Assembly (NCBI GenBank): GCA_001772615.1
Contig: MEUZ01000005.1
Coordinates: forward strand, 1-19,431
Direction: 5' to 3'
Origin: a candidate division WWE3 bacterium RIFCSPHIGHO2_01_FULL_40_23
Lineage (GTDB): Bacteria; Patescibacteria; WWE3; UBA101185; 2-01-FULL-41-18
DNA: 19,431 nt
Shown: positions 7,921-13,197 of the stretch, piece after piece
Layout: the number at the start of each line of letters is the position of its first letter
Numbering within the stretch: position 1 is the stretch's first letter
Position numbers and translations under genes: made by a program
Notes under the pieces: model-generated
What the model was told of the DNA's origin: nothing
The model's input: only the letters and a program-made list of their open reading frames with translations
Databases searched by the model: none

Positions 7921-7981
7921 GTCATTCTGGCGAAAGCCAGAATCTATTATTAGAAGATCCTGAATCAAGTTCAGGATGACA
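7921..7981. repeat. Two palindromic repeats between convergent genes
   Basis: ATTCTGGC/GCCAGAAT with a GAAA loop (7924-7943) and, in the opposite orientation, ATCCTGAA/TTCAGGAT (7957-7977) followed by GATGACA. They fill the gap between the convergent genes ending at 7899 and 7986, where a bidirectional terminator is expected. T-tracts are weak. Confidence 0.7.
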
Positions 7982-7985
7982 CGAA

Positions 7986-8909
7986 TCAAATACGCGTATT
8001 GATCACGGAATCAATCTTCTCCAAATAAAAATCATATTCAAGTATAAGATTTGTTTCGTCTGTGAGAAGCTTCACCGTCCCATCGGACTTTATTACCGAT
8101 AATTCAAGTTCAAAGGCCTCTTCTTTCAATCTTTGAAACTGATTGCTAATTTCTGATCTTTCATCTTTAGCCCCCTGGTAATCTCCATTTTTAAGAAGAT
8201 TTATAAAAACAGAGAGTGATTCAACCGTCTTGTCTATTTCATTTTGAACTGAATCGGTACTCAAATCACCTGTCTGCTCTTTCAAACCGGCGGAAATCCT
8301 TGATAGACCTTTAATGGCGGCTTCCGACCTCGCAATCAGCTCTTCTTTTTGAGAAACGACGTCCAAAGATTCCAAATCTGTCTTTGGATCATAGTAGTAA
8401 ATACTTGAAAGCGATGAACCAAGACCAGAAAGCTTTTCAACCACACTCCCCTGCCTGTTAAGAACGTTCTCGGTTTTGCCATAGAGTGCTTCTACACTTC
8501 TAGCTAAACCACCATCCAAGGAATCTGCCATCCCCACGCTTGCCCGCCCTCTTGGCGGGAAAGTGGGGATCTTGCTAGTATTCCCAGATTCCCCCCGGAT
8601 GAGAAGATCACCGGTTTTCGCTTCTTTAACCCTTTCCAGCCCCTCTTTATTAGTCCTTTGAATAATCCCAAGCGCCTGCTCCTTTTTAAATAAAAAATTT
8701 GGATCTTTTGGATCAAGCCTTGCAAACTCAACTATAAAAATACGATTTTCGGCAAGACCTCCGCGATTTTTTGAAAGCTCTGACTGCAGTTTAACAAGGT
8801 TTCTTACAAGAATTGTTCTAGGGCGTAAAAACAAAAAATAATATAAAGCAAAAAGCACACCCAAAAAAATCACAATTTTCAAAATTAAGAGGACCCAACC
8901 TTTTTTCAT
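7986..8909 (-). CDS. Single-pass membrane protein with helical extracytoplasmic region, unknown function
   Basis: A 307-residue protein. Short basic N-terminus, membrane helix about 5-28, then a positively charged RPR and a long charged helical region (about 33-100 and 135-300) with coiled-coil-like spacing. No catalytic motif recognised; it resembles structural or envelope-spanning proteins of unknown role. Residues I114 to M127 are encoded by a 41-bp perfect-armed palindrome (8530-8570), an in-frame repeat insertion into the linker between helices. The ATG lies 8 nt downstream of an extended -10 (TGGTATAAT), supporting this start. Divergent from the LytR_C gene at 9057, with a palindromic repeat between them. 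Confidence 0.7.
   Translation of the reverse strand: MKKGWVLLILKIVIFLGVLFALYYFLFLRPRTILVRNLVKLQSELSKNRGGLAENRIFIVEFARLDPKDPNFLFKKEQALGIIQRTNKEGLERVKEAKTGDLLIRGESGNTSKIPTFPPRGRASVGMADSLDGGLARSVEALYGKTENVLNRQGSVVEKLSGLGSSLSSIYYYDPKTDLESLDVVSQKEELIARSEAAIKGLSRISAGLKEQTGDLSTDSVQNEIDKTVESLSVFINLLKNGDYQGAKDERSEISNQFQRLKEEAFELELSVIKSDGTVKLLTDETNLILEYDFYLEKIDSVINTRI
8530..8570. repeat. Palindromic element inside a coding sequence
   Basis: Outer arms ATCCCCAC (8530-8537) and GTGGGGAT (8563-8570) enclose inner arms CCCGCC/GGCGGG. It lies in frame in the membrane-protein gene and encodes a Pro/Arg-rich linker. The GC-rich arms contrast with the AT-rich surrounding gene. Confidence 0.75.
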
Positions 8910-8917
8910 CCCAAAAG

Positions 8918-8926
8918 ATTATACCA
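8918..8926 (-). promoter_or_regulatory. Extended -10 promoter for the 7986-8909 gene
   Basis: On the minus strand TGG precedes TATAAT (8918-8923), giving a perfect extended -10, with 8 nt to the ATG at 8909. No good -35 box at 16-18 bp; the upstream region is occupied by a palindromic repeat. Confidence 0.5.
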
Positions 8927-8937
8927 GCCTCCTTTTA

Positions 8938-8990
8938 GATTGCGAGAACCCGCCTCTCAAGCGAAGCGGGAGGGTGGGGACGAAGCAATC
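8938..8990. repeat. GATTGC/GCAATC palindromic repeat with nested CCCGC/GCGGG hairpin
   Basis: Outer arms GATTGC (8938-8943) and GCAATC (8985-8990); inner CCCGC (8949-8953) and GCGGG (8966-8970) around a CTCAAGCGAA-type loop. It is a composite of two repeat types nested one in the other, located between divergent genes. Confidence 0.65.
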
Positions 8991-9021
8991 CACGCAACAT
9001 ACTCATAATCTCCGCACATTC

Positions 9022-9050
9022 TTGTAAACAAAATGCCTATAGCTTATAAT
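9022..9050 (+). promoter_or_regulatory. Promoter of the LytR_C gene, predicted leaderless
   Basis: -35 TTGTAA (9022-9027), 17-bp spacer, perfect -10 TATAAT (9045-9050), then 6 nt to ATG 9057. The expected transcription start coincides with the ATG. Confidence 0.65.
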
Positions 9051-9056
9051 ACGACC

Positions 9057-9839
9057 ATGGATGTTAAAACCCTAGCAAAAAAAGCGGCTTTACCGCTTTT
9101 AGGTATACTTGTTGTTTTGGGTATAGCATTGGCACCCTCCATTTATTTTTATAAAAAATATCAGGAAGCCCAAAAAGCCGCCACAAACCCAACTGAATCA
9201 GCACAAAAAGAAGCCGAGAAGCTAATTGCCGCGGTCTCAAAAATAATGGAGCTTCCCGAAGGCGAGGTCCCAACCGTAGCTACTGTATCCGATGAGGACA
9301 AGCTTAAAGAAAACCCATTTCTCGCAAGAGCCAAAAACGGGGATAAAATCCTTATCTATAAAGACCAGGTTAAAAAAGCCATTATTTACCGCCCTAGCAC
9401 CGGAAAAATTGTTGACGTAGGCGCTGTAAGTATAAATGAGCAGCAGGGCCAGGTGGCGGGAGCCGAGACAGACCAAACAGGCAGTGTCCCCGAACAAAAT
9501 AAGGAAGGGGAAACAAAAGAACCGCCCAAGGAAGAACCTAAAAAAGAGGAAATCCTCTTAAAAATCGCATTATTTAACGGTACTAAAACCACAGGACTGA
9601 CAAAAACCGTTGAGGAGAAGCTTAAAACTAATGGAATTAAGTTTGAGATACCCGACCGTGACAATGCTTCTAAAGATAACTACAATAAAACTCTTGTGGT
9701 TGGTATTACAAGTGGAAATGAGGATGTTATCAAACAGATTTCAGAATTGCTAGGGGCTGATGTTGTAGCTCTTCCAGAGGGTGAAAAGAAACCTGAAGCC
9801 AATATTCTCATAATCGCCGGCCAAAACCTCGTGAAATAA
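9057..9839 (+). CDS. Membrane-anchored protein with C-terminal LytR_C domain
   Basis: A 260-residue protein. Cytoplasmic stub MDVKTLAKKA, membrane helix about 11-31, helical stalk to about 65, a small beta region about 85-125, a Lys/Glu/Pro-rich linker about 140-165, then a LytR_C-type domain from about 167 (ILLKIALFNGTKTTGLTKTVEEKL...GADVVALP...ILIIAG). In Gram-positives LytR_C domains occur on LytR-CpsA-Psr envelope proteins; here the catalytic LCP domain is absent, so a role in envelope binding is inferred. ATG 9057 is preferred over the upstream in-frame ATG at 9033 because 9033 falls between the -35 and -10 boxes and would not be transcribed from that promoter; the shorter product also begins next to its membrane helix. 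Confidence 0.75.
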   Translation: MDVKTLAKKAALPLLGILVVLGIALAPSIYFYKKYQEAQKAATNPTESAQKEAEKLIAAVSKIMELPEGEVPTVATVSDEDKLKENPFLARAKNGDKILIYKDQVKKAIIYRPSTGKIVDVGAVSINEQQGQVAGAETDQTGSVPEQNKEGETKEPPKEEPKKEEILLKIALFNGTKTTGLTKTVEEKLKTNGIKFEIPDRDNASKDNYNKTLVVGITSGNEDVIKQISELLGADVVALPEGEKKPEANILIIAGQNLVK

Positions 9840-9866
9840 CGCGGTGGCGGTTTAGGTTTGATCGTT

Positions 9867-9885
9867 AAGCAGAACAAGTTCGCTT
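9867..9885. repeat. Hairpin in the 3' trailer of tRNA-Arg
   Basis: Reading the minus strand, AAGC GAA CTTG TTC T GCTT folds into a 7-bp stem with one bulged T, starting 2 nt after the encoded CCA. No T-tract follows, so terminator function is uncertain. A covarying relative is found at 10918-10945. Confidence 0.5.
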
Positions 9886-9887
9886 CA

Positions 9888-9963
9888 TGGTGCCCCCGCC
9901 CAGAATCGAACTGGGATCGGCGGTTTAGGAAACCACTGCTCTATCCTATTAAGCTACGGGAGC
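9888..9963 (-). tRNA. tRNA-Arg (anticodon CCU)
   Basis: 76 nt with encoded CCA. Acceptor GCTCCCG/CGGGGGC (one U-G pair), D stem GCTT/GAGC, anticodon stem GTGGT/ACCGC with loop TTCCTAA (anticodon CCT in DNA), T arm CCCAG-TTCGATT-CTGGG, discriminator A. Variable region is short (4 nt). Decodes AGG. Sits 60 bp downstream of the toxin gene on the same strand, so read-through transcription is possible. Confidence 0.95.
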
Positions 9964-10023
9964 AAACTGATTCAATACAACTTTATCAAACGCCCTCTAT
10001 TTTCACACAACCCACCTCAAACA

Positions 10024-10416
10024 TCAATTTTTCCTTCTCCCCAGGGGTCTTAAAACTTTTAGTCCTTCCATCGGAAAATGCTTAACATTAAAAGTAACGA
10101 GTGTTAGGCCATTTTGCAAACAGGCACTAGCAATAAGGCAGTCAATTAAACTCAAACTTGATAAGCCCTTAGAGTATTGCTGCCAGATAAATCCAGCCTG
10201 CTTAGCTATCTTTTCATTAATGGGAATGTGTATATGCTCTTTTAAAAACTCCTCCGTAAAGCCTATCTCGGACGGAAATATATTCTTATATATCTCTGCC
10301 ATAGAAATGACACAGATATATAAAGGCCCTTCCTCCTTAAGACGGGACACCCAGTCAACTATATCCTTCTTTCCTCTTAAGACCCAAATGAGTATGTCAG
10401 TATCCAAAAGATACAT
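10024..10416 (-). CDS. vapC: VapC-family PIN-domain toxin (ribonuclease)
   Basis: A 130-residue PIN-domain protein. VapC toxins are Mg-dependent RNases that cut specific tRNAs or rRNA and are held inactive by the partner antitoxin. Acidic residues are in the expected places: D5 and D7 in LLDTD, E41 in SMAEI, D92 in LIDCLIAS, followed by the TFNVKHF motif (108-114), where N110 replaces the fourth acid in many family members. Its ATG overlaps the antitoxin stop (TAATG), implying translational coupling, and no separate ribosome site is seen. Flanked by tRNA-Arg and tRNA-Ser, a typical insertion neighbourhood; nothing in the sequence shows that these tRNAs are its targets. Confidence 0.9.
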   Translation of the reverse strand: MYLLDTDILIWVLRGKKDIVDWVSRLKEEGPLYICVISMAEIYKNIFPSEIGFTEEFLKEHIHIPINEKIAKQAGFIWQQYSKGLSSLSLIDCLIASACLQNGLTLVTFNVKHFPMEGLKVLRPLGRRKN

Positions 10417-10697
10417 TACTTAAAACTCCTACCGCTTTCCCCCCTAACCTTTCTAATCCAGTCTTTCACCTTATTTTTGGTTGACCATTCAGGATGGCTC
10501 TTTGAAGTCAATACCCCAGCTGTCCTTCTTAAGACTGCCTCATAAGATTTCTTATCAAACCTTTTATTACTTATAACCTCGGCTATCTCAATATTCCTCT
10601 TTTCATCCTTAATTATTACTTTATTTCCTTTAGATACCTCATTAAGGTATTCGGAAATATTATCCCTAAATTTGCTTATAGATATAATTAAATTCAT
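10416..10697 (-). CDS. Phd/YefM-like antitoxin of the VapC pair
   Basis: A 93-residue protein with an N-terminal Phd/YefM-type DNA-binding fold (MNLIISISKFRDNISEYLNEVSKG... then KVIIKD and EIAEVIS), followed by a charged C-terminal tail (residues about 50-93) expected to wrap around and block the toxin active site. First gene of a two-gene operon with TAATG overlap to vapC. Preceded by a strong promoter whose spacer holds a palindromic operator, fitting autorepression by the antitoxin-toxin complex. The start codon lies 6 nt after the -10 box, so the mRNA is predicted leaderless. Confidence 0.85.
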   Translation of the reverse strand: MNLIISISKFRDNISEYLNEVSKGNKVIIKDEKRNIEIAEVISNKRFDKKSYEAVLRRTAGVLTSKSHPEWSTKNKVKDWIRKVRGESGRSFK

Positions 10698-10703
10698 GGA
10701 TTT

Positions 10704-10732
10704 ATTTTAGTACAATATGTACAGATTGTAAA
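10704..10732 (-). promoter_or_regulatory. Toxin-antitoxin promoter with operator in the spacer
   Basis: Minus strand: -35 TTTACA (10727-10732), 17-bp spacer, -10 TAAAAT (10704-10709), then 6 nt to ATG 10697. The palindrome GTACA-ATA-TGTAC (10710-10722) fills the spacer and abuts the -10, so a bound repressor would block RNA polymerase. Confidence 0.75.
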
Positions 10733-10752
10733 GAACCCATCAATATCCTTAC

Positions 10753-10781
10753 TTAAACTTGGTCGAAATATTTGCTAGAAT
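10753..10781 (+). promoter_or_regulatory. Possible tRNA-Ser promoter
   Basis: -10-like TAGAAT (10776-10781) with 18 nt to the tRNA 5' end. The best -35 at 17 bp is TTAAAC (3 of 6 consensus bases), so the call is weak. Confidence 0.35.
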
Positions 10782-10799
10782 CAGTTGGTTGTTGGATAT

Positions 10800-10889
10800 G
10801 GAGGGGTCGCATAGCGGCCGAGTGCGTCTGTCTTGAAAACAGATAGGCCCGCAAGGGTCTCGAGAGTTCGAATCTCTCCCCCTCCGCCA
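10800..10889 (+). tRNA. tRNA-Ser (anticodon UGA)
   Basis: 90 nt with encoded CCA. Acceptor GGAGGGG/CCCCTCC, D arm GCATAGCGGCCGAGTGC, anticodon stem TCTGT/ACAGA with loop CTTGAAA (anticodon TGA in DNA), a long class II variable arm (GGCCC-GCAA-GGGTC type), T arm GAGAG-TTCGAAT-CTCTC, and discriminator G as expected for serine. Confidence 0.96.
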
Positions 10890-10890
10890 T

Positions 10891-10945
10891 GAAGCTAAGC
10901 AGAGCTTGCTTCTTGGGCGTGAAGTGAACTTCGTTCTACTTCACG
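10891..10945. repeat. Two hairpins downstream of tRNA-Ser
   Basis: First hairpin 10891-10912: GAAGC and AAGC pair with GCTT and GCTTC around AGA, starting one nt after CCA. Second hairpin 10918-10945: CGTGAAGT-GAA, loop CTTCG, TTC-T-ACTTCACG, an 11-bp stem with one bulged T. They lie between the tRNA and the convergent gene ending at 10956. Likely trailer or terminator structures, but without T-tracts. Confidence 0.5.
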
Positions 10946-10955
10946 GCCATTAAAC

Positions 10956-11735
10956 CTACTTTAACCACACACTAATTACAAAAAATGCCGCGAGAATAAA
11001 ACCCCACAATATTAAAACATTAATAAAAACCCAGGTTTTTAGACCCTTCTCCCCCATTGGATTTCGGGAAAGTTCAGTAAGTGACCTTGAAGAGATGTAG
11101 GAAAGACGCCATAAAGAAAGAACGAACAAAACTACAATCAGCCCGACTTTCAAAAAGTTAAAGCTTCCCACGGTTGGAAAAAAACCTGGACTATTAGGGG
11201 CCTTTATATCCAAATTACTAATTCCACCGCTTGACCCCGTCATGGCAGGGTTATAATAAGTGATATTCAGATTAACTTTGATTTTTCCTACGCCTGAACT
11301 TGAATAATCTTCAAGCGCTGTGCCAAGAACAAAACCTTCCTTCCCTGCCTTCATAGCTGTTCCGGAAACATCGGAAGAAGTAAGAAAGTCCCCTTTTTTG
11401 ATTGCACCTCCCGACGCCGTAACTTTAACCTCCGCAAAGCCGTTTGAAATCACGGGATAAGTCCCCGATAAATCATTTTGCTTTAATTCCAGGGCAGGTT
11501 TAGCCGTCACAACACCAAAGATTAAAGGGTTATAGGATTTCTTTGAAACCCTAAACCCATCGGATGAGGCAACAATTATATCTCCATCACCCACGTCAGG
11601 GTCACTTATAACTACACCCCTGGCAACACCAAGAGTTGTGGTATCGGCAAATGAAACCTTTGATAGGTACAAAACCGTCAAAAACACTACAAGCAGAGAG
11701 TTAGAAATGCTCTTCACAAGCTGGTGTAGCTGCAT
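10956..11735 (-). CDS. Membrane protein with signal peptide, G2-like extracytoplasmic domain and two C-terminal helices
   Basis: A 259-residue protein. Signal peptide 1-30 (hydrophobic 13-25, cleavage near SFA|D). Residues about 34-160 form a beta domain: GVVISDPDVGDGDIIVAS, IFGVVTAKPALEL, GFAEVKVTASGGAIKKGDFLTSSDVSGTAMKA, GFVLGTALEDY...GVGKIKVNLNITYYNP. From memory of the families this pattern (VKV...GxIKKGDxLTSS...G.AMKA...GxALE...G.GKI.V.VN) is that of the domain at the end of many CPR giant surface proteins and resembles autoproteolytic Peptidase_G2-type domains. Membrane helices follow at about 195-210 and 236-256, separated by a basic loop with SRNPMGEKGLK. Possibly an anchor or maturation partner of the giant surface proteins, which is inference. 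Promoter with 8-nt leader supports this start. Confidence 0.7.
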   Translation of the reverse strand: MQLHQLVKSISNSLLVVFLTVLYLSKVSFADTTTLGVARGVVISDPDVGDGDIIVASSDGFRVSKKSYNPLIFGVVTAKPALELKQNDLSGTYPVISNGFAEVKVTASGGAIKKGDFLTSSDVSGTAMKAGKEGFVLGTALEDYSSSGVGKIKVNLNITYYNPAMTGSSGGISNLDIKAPNSPGFFPTVGSFNFLKVGLIVVLFVLSLWRLSYISSRSLTELSRNPMGEKGLKTWVFINVLILWGFILAAFFVISVWLK

Positions 11736-11743
11736 ACTAGCTA

Positions 11744-11772
11744 ATAATAGACTTAAACCATAACCAGGTCTA
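11744..11772 (-). promoter_or_regulatory. Promoter of the 10956-11735 gene
   Basis: Minus strand: -35 TAGACC (11767-11772), 17-bp spacer, -10 TATTAT (11744-11749), 8 nt to ATG 11735. The -35 box overlaps the end of the folded element at 11770-11835. Confidence 0.5.
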
Positions 11773-11835
11773 GGGTCATAGAGCCAGGACTAAACCCCTG
11801 TCCAGCACAAACCTCGTGCTGACCCAAAGCCCTAG
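11770..11835. other. Compact multi-hairpin element, candidate structured RNA or DNA element
   Basis: A 66-nt segment closed by CTAGGG (11770-11775) and CCCTAG (11830-11835). Inside are CAGG/CCTG with loop ACTAAACC (11785-11800) and CAGCAC/GTGCTG with loop AAACCTC (11803-11821). Both loops carry AAACC. GC content is higher than in the flanks. Not a tRNA: no T loop. Strand of any transcript unknown. Confidence 0.4.
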
Positions 11836-12233
11836 TTCATGCTAACTATGAAATAATATGCTATTCTTCTTTTAAAAGGATCAAACATTTAAGGGAAAAA
11901 TACTGTGTAAAACGATATTTCCGACAACCATGGTAATAGAATACATAATCATATGACAGAGATAAAATACTTTTATAACAACAATTAAAGACTGTTATCA
12001 CTTCATAAGCAGGATTGAGAAGGATAAATTTATTAACTTGCGTAATGCTATAGATATTTTAGGGAAAAATATGACACTTCTACTCACCTATCTCTTCTGT
12101 CCACATTTTGAGGAAAGTTAAAATTAATTTTTGTATAAAAATGTATGACATTTAGTAATAAAGTATGCTAAACAAATAGTATCTTTGTTTATTAAAAAGG
12201 CTGAAATTAACAGAATATAGAGTCTAATTGTAC
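11836..12233. other. AT-rich stretch without a convincing gene
   Basis: About 400 bp of low-GC sequence between two minus-strand genes. Only very short ORFs are seen. It contains a twice-used AGGGAAAAATA string (11892-11902 and 12061-12071) and an AAACAAA/TTTGTTT hairpin (12170-12190) about 45 bp after the metallophosphatase stop that could help terminate transcription. Confidence 0.5.
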
Positions 12234-13178
12234 TTACAGTATTATTTCACTAACTCTGTGCTCTCCGTTCTCATAAACTGTTAAAATGTCAAACCTTGGG
12301 GTCTGAAGATTCCTTTCCTTCGTAAGCGCTCCGACAACAATGTGTGTCAACGTATCTCTTTCTGGATCCAACACTTTATCCGACCTATGATTATCCCCCG
12401 CGAGCACCGCTTTGACAGAAGAACTCCTAATCAAAGAAAGAAGCAATGCCGCCTGATCTGAAACAGCCTCATTATTCTCACCCATTAGTTTAAACCCATC
12501 GCTGTTATAAAGGGGATTTGACATAAAAACAAACGTCTGGACATTACCGTCAACACTCTCAAGTTCTTCGCTAAACCACTTCAGCTGGTCTTTATCAACA
12601 CCTATCTCGTTATCGCTGTTGTCTATTAGGATTAATTTCACCCCATTTATCGCTAAACTTCCGTATCTTTGCCCAAAGACCGAAGTAAAGTTTAAAGATC
12701 CTTCGCTTTTCCACAAATCATGATCACCCGGCACCGAATAATACGGAAGGGTAGACGTATCCATAGCCTCCTTAGCCTTTTTAAGCTCATCAAGGGAACC
12801 AACGGAAGTGTAATCCCCGAGAAATACAATAGCCTGCGCGCCGATGTCTGTTGATTTAGTTATCGCAGAGGCAAGGTTGTCATTATCATTATGAGAGTCG
12901 GAAAGAAGCGCAATCTTTAAAATCTCCCTTGAATTTACGGGAACCTCATCTTCTTTATCTCTATTGAGCAGAGAACTTCCTCTCTCAATATATTTCCCCG
13001 CTACTTCCGGTATAGGCACGAGACTCTTATCAAGCAGGGTTGCAAGATCAAGTCGCGAAAATTCGGAAACACCGTATGAAATACCATAAATTACACCAAA
13101 AACAAGGCCGGCAAATACAAACATTTTTAAGAGGCCAAAAAGCGAGAAACTCTTTGATTTGGAGGGTTTTCTTCCCAT
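12234..13178 (-). CDS. Membrane-anchored calcineurin-like metallophosphatase
   Basis: A 314-residue protein. Basic N-terminus, membrane helix about 12-35, then an extracytoplasmic phosphoesterase domain from about 86. Family motifs: DSH (94-96), GDY (121-123), GDHD (151-154, for the usual GNHD), MSNP (219-222) and GDNH (261-264). The last two normally read H.P and GHxH; here one His of each is replaced by Asn or Asp, so metal binding or substrate may differ. Substrate unknown. ATG 13178 is chosen over the TTG at 13196 because it lies 6 nt after an extended -10 and starts beside the basic and hydrophobic N-terminus. It begins 19 nt after the argS stop, so co-transcription is also possible. Confidence 0.8.
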   Translation of the reverse strand: MGRKPSKSKSFSLFGLLKMFVFAGLVFGVIYGISYGVSEFSRLDLATLLDKSLVPIPEVAGKYIERGSSLLNRDKEDEVPVNSREILKIALLSDSHNDNDNLASAITKSTDIGAQAIVFLGDYTSVGSLDELKKAKEAMDTSTLPYYSVPGDHDLWKSEGSLNFTSVFGQRYGSLAINGVKLILIDNSDNEIGVDKDQLKWFSEELESVDGNVQTFVFMSNPLYNSDGFKLMGENNEAVSDQAALLLSLIRSSSVKAVLAGDNHRSDKVLDPERDTLTHIVVGALTKERNLQTPRFDILTVYENGEHRVSEIIL

Positions 13179-13184
13179 GCCACA

Positions 13185-13193
13185 ATGATAGCA
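13185..13193 (-). promoter_or_regulatory. Extended -10 promoter of the metallophosphatase gene
   Basis: Minus strand TGC precedes TATCAT (13185-13190), giving an extended -10, with 6 nt to ATG 13178. No good -35. It overlaps the upstream TTG start candidate and sits just past the argS stop codon. Confidence 0.45.
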
Positions 13194-13197
13194 CAAG

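Noticed and set aside
8928..8936. Perfect Shine-Dalgarno AAAAGGAGG (minus strand) before the 7986-8909 gene
   Set aside because: It is 18 nt from the ATG and upstream of the -10 box, so it would not be in the mRNA; probably chance.
9033..9056. Upstream ATG for the LytR_C protein
   Set aside because: It lies between the -35 and -10 boxes of a good promoter; ATG 9057 is 6 nt after the -10.
11770..11835. tRNA gene suggested by acceptor-like CTAGGG/CCCTAG and internal hairpins
   Set aside because: No TTCRANY T loop, no proper D arm and the arm lengths do not fit a tRNA.
13179..13196. TTG start for the metallophosphatase
   Set aside because: It overlaps the extended -10 box and adds a Cys/His-rich hexapeptide before an otherwise typical basic and hydrophobic N-terminus; ATG 13178 is better.
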